Both the position numbers and the translations under genes were made by a program. From the NCBI GenBank assembly GCA_011522975.1, contig WTHX01000045.1, positions 1 through 35,558 on the forward strand: a stretch of DNA of 35,558 nucleotides. Reading direction: 5' to 3'. Position 1 is the first letter of the stretch; each line of letters opens with the position of its first letter. Below are positions 30,231 through 35,558 of this stretch, piece after piece. The DNA comes from Alphaproteobacteria bacterium (GTDB taxonomy: Bacteria > Pseudomonadota > Alphaproteobacteria > Puniceispirillales > UBA1172). The notes beneath the pieces were generated by a model, which saw only the letters and a program-made list of their open reading frames with translations, was not told the DNA's origin and did not search any database.

Positions 30231-30587
30231 ATGCAGTTCATTTCAAACATGATTATTGCGATGACGGCAAAACATGTCGGCACGGACCAATATGGCAATC
30301 GTTATTTTGAAGGCCGCAAGCCGCGCCGTGATGGCAGGCTCAAGCGCTTTGTCGTTTATGACGGCCAGCCCGAAGCCAGTAAAGTGCCGCCCGATTGGCA
30401 TGGATGGTTGCATCATACCGAAGAAACACCGCCACCTTCGGGCGGGTTTGCGCGGCGGGGATGGCAAAAAGACCATCTGCCGAATCTGACTGGAACTGTT
30501 TATGCCCATCGCCCTTCGGGCCATTTGCTGGCTGGTGGCAAACGCAAAAAAGCCACAGGTGATTATGAGGCTTGGAAGCCTGAATAA
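30231..30587 (+). CDS. NDUFA12-like NADH:ubiquinone oxidoreductase subunit (B17.2 family)
   Basis: AKHVGTDQYGNRYFEGRK, RLKRFVVYDGQPEASKVPPDWHGWLHHTEETPP, HLPNLTGTVYAHRPSGHLLAGGKR are typical of the alphaproteobacterial NDUFA12 homolog. GAAGGGG RBS before 30231. Confidence 0.92.
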   Translation: MQFISNMIIAMTAKHVGTDQYGNRYFEGRKPRRDGRLKRFVVYDGQPEASKVPPDWHGWLHHTEETPPPSGGFARRGWQKDHLPNLTGTVYAHRPSGHLLAGGKRKKATGDYEAWKPE

Positions 30588-30624
30588 TTCTTTTAATTTT
30601 CTGTTGGTCGAAGGAGAGTATTGA

Positions 30625-31074
30625 ATGTCACGCAACACCATTGAAACAGTTATGGGTGCCGTTGTTTTGATCGTGGCAGGCGTCTTTTTATGGATGGCCT
30701 ATGCGGTGACCAATATTCAATCTTCAGATGGCACGATGATTACGGCTGAATTTGGCGGTATCGGCGGGCTTAATGTCGGTGATGATGTGCGTATTTCTGG
30801 CATTAAGATCGGCAAAGTGACAGACACTAATCTGAACGCTCAAACCTTTGGCGCGACAGTGACCTTGTCAATTGACCCCAGCATCAGCCTGCCAGCCGAC
30901 AGCGCGGCACGCATCGCCGCGTCGTCTTTATTGGGCGGCAACCATGTTGAAATCTTACCCGGCTTTGAAGAAGACATGATCCCTTCAGGCGGGATGATTT
31001 ATGACACACGTGATCCTGTTAATCTGACAGACCTACTTGGCAAAGCGGTATTTTCCGGTGGCAGCGGCAGTTAA
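30625..31074 (+). CDS. mlaD: MlaD family outer-membrane lipid asymmetry protein (MCE domain)
   Basis: N-terminal TM (ETVMGAVVLIVAGVFLWMAY), then MCE domain: AEFGGIGGLNVGDDVRISGIKIGKVTDTNLNAQTFGATVTLSID..ARIAASSLLGGNHVEILPG. GAAGGAGAG RBS. Confidence 0.9.
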   Translation: MSRNTIETVMGAVVLIVAGVFLWMAYAVTNIQSSDGTMITAEFGGIGGLNVGDDVRISGIKIGKVTDTNLNAQTFGATVTLSIDPSISLPADSAARIAASSLLGGNHVEILPGFEEDMIPSGGMIYDTRDPVNLTDLLGKAVFSGGSGS

Positions 31075-31120
31075 TTTTTCACAACTCCATGTCAGAATTT
31101 TGACCGCAATCTCACATCGA

Positions 31121-31531
31121 TTGAAGACGTTATTCCGCACGATATTAATAGCCAGCCTGATGGCGGTTTTCTTGCCCATCCCATTCAGCCCCATCTCGCT
31201 TGGTATGGCCGATGACCAATGGTTGCGCGGCCAGACGGCTGAATTGCAAGCCCTTGATAAAATTACCGCCCGCATTTCCACCCTCACCGCTGATGTCGGC
31301 ACGCCGTTTCGCTATGGCTCTTTGCAGATCGTGATTCACACTTGCACCTATCGGCCGCCGACCATGGCGCCTGAACATGCTGCATTGATGGAAATCCGTA
31401 ATATTGACCATTTGGGGCAGGTGGGTGATGCGCCTATTTTCCAAGGCTGGATGTTTGCGTCAAGCCCGGGGTTAAACGCCCTTGAACACCCGGTTTATGA
31501 TGTTTCGGTCGTGGCCTGTAAAAAAGACTGA
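31121..31531 (+). CDS. DUF2155 domain-containing exported protein
   Basis: TADVGTPFRYGSLQIVIHTCTYRPPTMAPEHAALMEIRNI..IFQGWMFASSPGLNALEHPVYDVSVVACKK. A TTG start at 31121 would give the signal peptide (M)KTLFRTILIASLMAVFLPIPFSPISLG; the ORF track starts at ATG 31037 inside mlaD. Confidence 0.85.
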   Translation: MKTLFRTILIASLMAVFLPIPFSPISLGMADDQWLRGQTAELQALDKITARISTLTADVGTPFRYGSLQIVIHTCTYRPPTMAPEHAALMEIRNIDHLGQVGDAPIFQGWMFASSPGLNALEHPVYDVSVVACKKD

Positions 31532-32163
31532 ACCATGGTGCTGTCATCATCATCAAGCGGCATACGGGCCTCTTGATCCAGGGCGTGTCCTAGCATGGAT
31601 TTAAACGCCTCTCTGTCTATTTCAAGAACGCCAAATTGTTCCAGATGGGGGTTGGTAAATTGCGTGTCCAGCAAAGTAAAACCGCCCGCTTTTAGTCGTG
31701 CCATCAAATGCACCAGTGCAATTTTAGACGCGTCCCGTGAACGGCTGAACATTGACTCGCCAAAAAACGCCCCCGCCAGCGCAACACCATATAGCCCACC
31801 GACCAATTCGCGCCCCTTTTCTTTTTCGTGCCAAACATCGATCGAATAGGCAAAGCCCAATTTATGAAGCGCGATATAAAGTTGCCTGATCTGCGGGTTA
31901 ATCCAACTGTCTTGGCGGGTTGCGGTGATCTCGCGACAGCCATCAATCACGCCTTCAAAATTTTGGTTGATGGTGACATGATAAGGCGCTTGCCGCACCC
32001 GCTTTTTTAAACTGCGGGGGATATGAACATCATCAAGGGGCAGGATGCCCCGCCATTCAGGATCAACAAAAAAGATGCGATCATCATCATGGGCCTCAGC
32101 CATGGGGAAGACCCCAAGGGCATAGGCTTTGATCAAGGTTTCAGGCGACATAGCATACATCAT
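31495..32163 (-). CDS. aat: Leucyl/phenylalanyl-tRNA--protein transferase
   Basis: AYALGVFPMAEAHDDDRIFFVDPEWRGILPLDDVHIPRSLKKRVRQ, WINPQIRQLYIALHKLGFAYSIDVW, LVGGLYGVALAGAFFGESMFSRSRDASKIALVHLMARLKAGGFTLLDTQFTNPHLEQFG. Confidence 0.97.
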   Translation of the reverse strand: MMYAMSPETLIKAYALGVFPMAEAHDDDRIFFVDPEWRGILPLDDVHIPRSLKKRVRQAPYHVTINQNFEGVIDGCREITATRQDSWINPQIRQLYIALHKLGFAYSIDVWHEKEKGRELVGGLYGVALAGAFFGESMFSRSRDASKIALVHLMARLKAGGFTLLDTQFTNPHLEQFGVLEIDREAFKSMLGHALDQEARMPLDDDDSTMVQSFLQATTETS

Positions 32164-32235
32164 GCTATCTTGCCGCCTGATCCTGAAATGATCAATAAAC
32201 AGATTGTATAGGGTCAGATCACTTGACCAAAGATG

Positions 32236-33579
32236 TTAGTCTTTGTTGAAAAATTCTTCTTCAAGCCAACGGATCGTGTAATTGCCGCTGATGATATCGT
32301 CATCATTGACCAAGCGGCGGTGCAGATCCAGCGAGGTTGGCATTGGCTCAATAATACATTCATCAAGCGCTCGCCTCAGCCGGGCCAGACAATGCTCACG
32401 GTCATCACCATAGACCACCAGTTTCGCGACAAGGCTGTCGTAATAAGGCGGGATCGAATAGCCTGAATAAAGGAAACTATCAACCCGAACACCAGGCCCG
32501 CCTGCTGGATGGAAATTGGTGACTTTGCCCGGGGTGGGGAAGAAGGTTTCAGGATGTTCCGCGTTGATCCGGCATTCAATAGCGTGGCCTTTGAAGGTCA
32601 CTTGATCTTGGCTGACAGAGAGTTTTTCGCCCGCGGCGATGCGGATTTGCTCACAAACAAGGTCAATGCCGGTGATTTCTTCGGTGATCGGGTGTTCAAC
32701 CTGCAATCTTGTGTTCATTTCAATAAAGAAGAACTCACCATTCTCATAGAGGAATTCCATTGTTCCCAGACCAAGATAGCCCATTTTGGCGGCGGCTTGG
32801 GCGGCGATCGCGCCAATCTCATCACGCTGATGGCTGTCCAGCACAGGCGATGGGGCTTCTTCTAGTAATTTTTGGTGGCGGCGCTGAACCGAACATTCAC
32901 GCTCCCCAAGATGGATGACATTGCCATGGCTGTCGGCAACAATCTGGATTTCAATATGGCGTGGATTATCAAGATAGCGTTCGATATAAACCGTATCATC
33001 CCCAAAGGCGGCTTTGGCTTCACTGCGGGCAGATGAAAAGGCCTCCGCCAGATCATCAGCGGTTGGCGCAACTTTCATGCCGCGGCCACCGCCGCCCGAG
33101 GCTGCTTTCACCAGAACAGGATACCCGACTTCAGCCGCAACCCGCTTGGCATCTTCGACGGTATCCACCGCGCCATCAGACCCAGGCACCAAAGGCAAGC
33201 CGCTTTCCGCGGCGGTGCGCTTGGCTTCAACCTTATCACCCATGGCGGTGATATGTTCAATCCGCGGGCCAATAAAGGTCAGTCCATGGGCATCCACCAC
33301 CCGCGCGAAATCAGCATTTTCTGATAGGAATCCAACCCCAGGGTGGATGGCATCCGCCCCGGTGATGACCGCCGCTGAAATAATCGCTGGCACATTAAGA
33401 TAAGATTCAGCAGATGGCGCGCCACCAATACAAACGCTTTCATCCGCCAAACGAACATGCATAGCATCGGCATCAGCGGTGGAATGCACGGCAACGGTTT
33501 GAATCCCCATATCGCGGCAAGCCCGCAACACGCGTAAAGCAACATCACCACGGTTGGCTATCAGAATTTTTTTGATCAT
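32236..33579 (-). CDS. accC: Acetyl-CoA carboxylase biotin carboxylase subunit
   Basis: MIKKILIANRGDVALRVLRACRDMGIQTVAVHS, HPGVGFLSENADFA, VKAASGGGGRGMKVA, HIEIQIVADSHGNVIHLGERECSVQRRHQKLLEEAPSP, FFIEMNTRLQVEHPITEEITGIDLV. Confidence 0.97.
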   Translation of the reverse strand: MIKKILIANRGDVALRVLRACRDMGIQTVAVHSTADADAMHVRLADESVCIGGAPSAESYLNVPAIISAAVITGADAIHPGVGFLSENADFARVVDAHGLTFIGPRIEHITAMGDKVEAKRTAAESGLPLVPGSDGAVDTVEDAKRVAAEVGYPVLVKAASGGGGRGMKVAPTADDLAEAFSSARSEAKAAFGDDTVYIERYLDNPRHIEIQIVADSHGNVIHLGERECSVQRRHQKLLEEAPSPVLDSHQRDEIGAIAAQAAAKMGYLGLGTMEFLYENGEFFFIEMNTRLQVEHPITEEITGIDLVCEQIRIAAGEKLSVSQDQVTFKGHAIECRINAEHPETFFPTPGKVTNFHPAGGPGVRVDSFLYSGYSIPPYYDSLVAKLVVYGDDREHCLARLRRALDECIIEPMPTSLDLHRRLVNDDDIISGNYTIRWLEEEFFNKD

Positions 33580-33642
33580 CAGCAAAACTTTCTTAACGCT
33601 TCAAGACGAAGGATCGACAGGTGGAAAACAGAACAGCGGTCC

Positions 33643-34140
33643 TTATTCCACAATCACCAAGGCTTCACCGTATTCAACAGGTTGGGCATTGCCGACAATG
33701 ATCTTCTTCACCACCCCTGCTTTTGGCGCGGTGATCGGGTTCATCACTTTCATGGCTTCGATAATCACCAATGTCTGGCCTTCTTTGACCTGATCACCTT
33801 CATTGATGAAATTGCTGGCCCCTGGCTCAGGCGCTAAATAGGCGGTCCCCACCATCGGCGATGTTACAGCACCGGGGTGATTGGCGGCATCAACTGGGGC
33901 ATCTTCAACCACTGGGGCTGAAGCGGCAGCAGGGGCAGCAACAGGGGCGGCAGCAACAGGTGCGGCGGCAACAGGTGCGGCAACACCAGCGGCACGCGAA
34001 AGTCTGATGCTAACGTCATCTGTCTCATATTCCAATTCAACCAAACCAGATTGATCCAAAATATCAGCCAAATCCTTTACCAGTGTTACCCCTGAAGATT
34101 TTGCAGCGGCTTTGGATGCAGTCGCTTTTTTAGTGGTCAT
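33643..34140 (-). CDS. accB: Acetyl-CoA carboxylase biotin carboxyl carrier protein
   Basis: VKDLADILDQSGLVELEYETDDVSIRLSR, Ala/Pro linker, then SPMVGTAYLAPEPGA..VKEGQTLVIIEAMKVMNPITAPKAGVVKKI (biotinyl EAMKVMN motif). Confidence 0.97.
   Translation of the reverse strand: MTTKKATASKAAAKSSGVTLVKDLADILDQSGLVELEYETDDVSIRLSRAAGVAAPVAAAPVAAAPVAAPAAASAPVVEDAPVDAANHPGAVTSPMVGTAYLAPEPGASNFINEGDQVKEGQTLVIIEAMKVMNPITAPKAGVVKKIIVGNAQPVEYGEALVIVE
33921..33988. repeat. Imperfect short tandem repeat encoding the Ala/Pro/Val linker of AccB
   Basis: Repeats of gcagcaacaggg / gcggcagcaacaggt / gcggcggcaacaggt encoding (P-V-A-A-A)n. Confidence 0.7.
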
Positions 34141-34152
34141 ATTGAACGCTCC

Positions 34153-34605
34153 TTAAATATGATCAGCAATCGCGTTGATTGCGAGACGATAAGACGTGGC
34201 TCCAAACCCAAGAATAACTCCTGTGGACACGCTACTCAGATAAGAATGATGGCGGAATTCTTCGCGCTGATGAATATTGGAAAGATGGACTTCAATGACA
34301 GGCATGTTTTCAACCATGGCCAAAGCATCATGCAAAGCAACAGATGTATGGGTGTAGGCGCCGGCGTTAATCACTATGCCAGCCAATTTATCATCAATGG
34401 CTTGATGGATGGCTGTGGTCAGCTCACCTTCGATATTCGACTGCATAAAGCGGCAGGTCATGCCATGCTTTTGGGCTTCATTTTGGCATAGGGCTTCGAT
34501 ATCAGCCAAGGTGGTGGTGCCATAAATTTCAGGCTCACGCATCCCAAGGCGATTTAAATTGGGCCCGTTCACGACCAGAATTTCAGGTTGATCTGACATA
34601 TTCAT
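34153..34605 (-). CDS. aroQ: Type II 3-dehydroquinate dehydratase
   Basis: EILVVNGPNLNRLGMREPEIYGTTTLADIEALC, MQSNIEGELTTAIHQA, GIVINAGAYTHTSVALHDAL, IEVHLSNIHQREEFRHHSYLSSVSTGVILGFGATSYRLAINAI. Confidence 0.97.
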   Translation of the reverse strand: MNMSDQPEILVVNGPNLNRLGMREPEIYGTTTLADIEALCQNEAQKHGMTCRFMQSNIEGELTTAIHQAIDDKLAGIVINAGAYTHTSVALHDALAMVENMPVIEVHLSNIHQREEFRHHSYLSSVSTGVILGFGATSYRLAINAIADHI

Positions 34606-34698
34606 CCTCTTGCGCCATCACTATACCAGCCGAAGTCAGTGCTGTCATGGGGTTCTCGCATCTCACCTTGTGATGGGGGCTTTTCTGATGGGTGACGT

Positions 34699-35520
34699 TT
34701 ATTTTGCTCTCGCCCGTTCTTCGGCAACAATTTGCGCCATTTCTTGGCTGCTGATCGCCCCGGGGACAACGGCATTACCAATGACGAAGCCAGGTGTGCC
34801 TGAGACTTGGATGGCTTGCGCGGCTTGACGAATAGAGGCAAGTTTTTCTTCAATCTCACCCTTGGCGATAATGGCATTAATATCATCGCGGTTTAGGCCA
34901 GCATCACGGATGACTTGGTCAAAGACACTGTCATCAAGGCGGCCTTGCCATGTCATTAAAGCGGTATGGACCTCTTCGAACTTGCCCAATTCTGCCGCCG
35001 CCATACTGATCTCAGCGGCTTGTTTTGATGACTCGGAAAGAATAGGAAACTCTTTAATCACAACACGAATGTTATCATCGGATGCGATTAGCTGTTGAAC
35101 GTCATTAAAAGCACGTTTGCAATAGCCGCAATTGTAATCGCTGAACTCATAGATCGTGAAATCACCGTTAGGGTTGCCCAAAATAGTTTTGCCATCATCC
35201 AGTTTGACCAGATTTACCCCTTGCTGGCGTTCTTGTTCGGCACGTTCCATATTATATTGGGTTACGACTTCTAAAATCAGCCCGGGGTTGGCACGGATAT
35301 AGGCTTCGATTTGGCTGTCAACATTGCCTGTGGTGGTGTTATTTTGATTGTTGCTGACCATCCCAATGGCGACGCCTGCGCTCAACACACCCGCCAGCAT
35401 TATTGGCAGGAGAGCCGGTGATTTTTTAACGCTATCTTGCTTTGCAGGGGCTGTTTGGGCGGTGGCTGTTTTAGCCTTGGTTTTTTTAGCCGTCGCTTTT
35501 GTTGCTTTTTTCGGTGCCAT
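34699..35520 (-). CDS. Membrane-anchored DsbA/thioredoxin-like thiol-disulfide oxidoreductase
   Basis: Lys/Ala-rich N-terminus, one TM (ALLPIMLAGVLSAGVAIGMV), ILGNPNGDFTIYEFSDYNCGYCKRAFNDVQQLI (CxxC), VSGTPGFVIGNAVVPGAIS (cis-Pro). Confidence 0.92.
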   Translation of the reverse strand: MAPKKATKATAKKTKAKTATAQTAPAKQDSVKKSPALLPIMLAGVLSAGVAIGMVSNNQNNTTTGNVDSQIEAYIRANPGLILEVVTQYNMERAEQERQQGVNLVKLDDGKTILGNPNGDFTIYEFSDYNCGYCKRAFNDVQQLIASDDNIRVVIKEFPILSESSKQAAEISMAAAELGKFEEVHTALMTWQGRLDDSVFDQVIRDAGLNRDDINAIIAKGEIEEKLASIRQAAQAIQVSGTPGFVIGNAVVPGAISSQEMAQIVAEERARAK

Positions 35521-35558
35521 GATTGTCCTAACTTAAAATTAAACGTTCACTGTGATCA

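Noticed and set aside
30198-30607. Shared 11-mer TTTTCTGTTGG upstream of both the NDUFA12-like gene and mlaD
   Set aside because: Short, AT-rich and not at a fixed distance from the starts; chance is plausible without a genome-wide test.
1-35558. CRISPR array, transposase, integrase, prophage, tRNA or rRNA genes
   Set aside because: No direct-repeat/spacer pattern, no mobile-element protein motifs and no tRNA-like cloverleaf or rRNA sequence noticed in the intergenic regions; these are few and short.

Overview
The window looks like an ordinary alphaproteobacterial chromosome segment of about 35.6 kb. The gene order and protein families suggest a marine, SAR116-like lineage, but that is inference. 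I assign about 31 protein-coding genes covering nearly all of the sequence. I see no tRNA or rRNA genes, CRISPR array or mobile element. From the left the genes are: dxs (5'-truncated), tlyA, aroC, fabI, a glycine-zipper surface-antigen-like protein and pdxH. Next is a methylated-amine block with a DMGDH/SarDH-like flavoprotein and an MttB-superfamily methyltransferase, converging on soxB-D-A-G (heterotetrameric sarcosine oxidase), with a divergent M20 amidohydrolase. Then come umuC/umuD, a spondin-N-like exported protein, a GFA-family protein, a DacF-like D,D-carboxypeptidase with a SPOR-like tail, clpS-clpA, a COG3146/FemAB-like protein, RidA, and class II B12-dependent RNR (nrdJ). The right end carries an NDUFA12-like protein, MlaD, a DUF2155 protein, aat, accC-accB-aroQ and a DsbA-like thioredoxin. 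No obviously novel multigene system is visible. The best second-look items are: (1) mutually exclusive hairpins, one a terminator, in the clpS leader (attenuator or sRNA candidate); (2) a good NrdR-box-like site plus a weaker one exactly 31 bp away upstream of nrdJ; (3) the MttB-like/DMGDH operon with no corrinoid protein nearby; (4) several perfect inverted repeats in the soxB/M20 divergent region; (5) an AT-hook-like N-terminal extension on UmuD; (6) convergent gene ends packed so tightly that most lack room for terminators.
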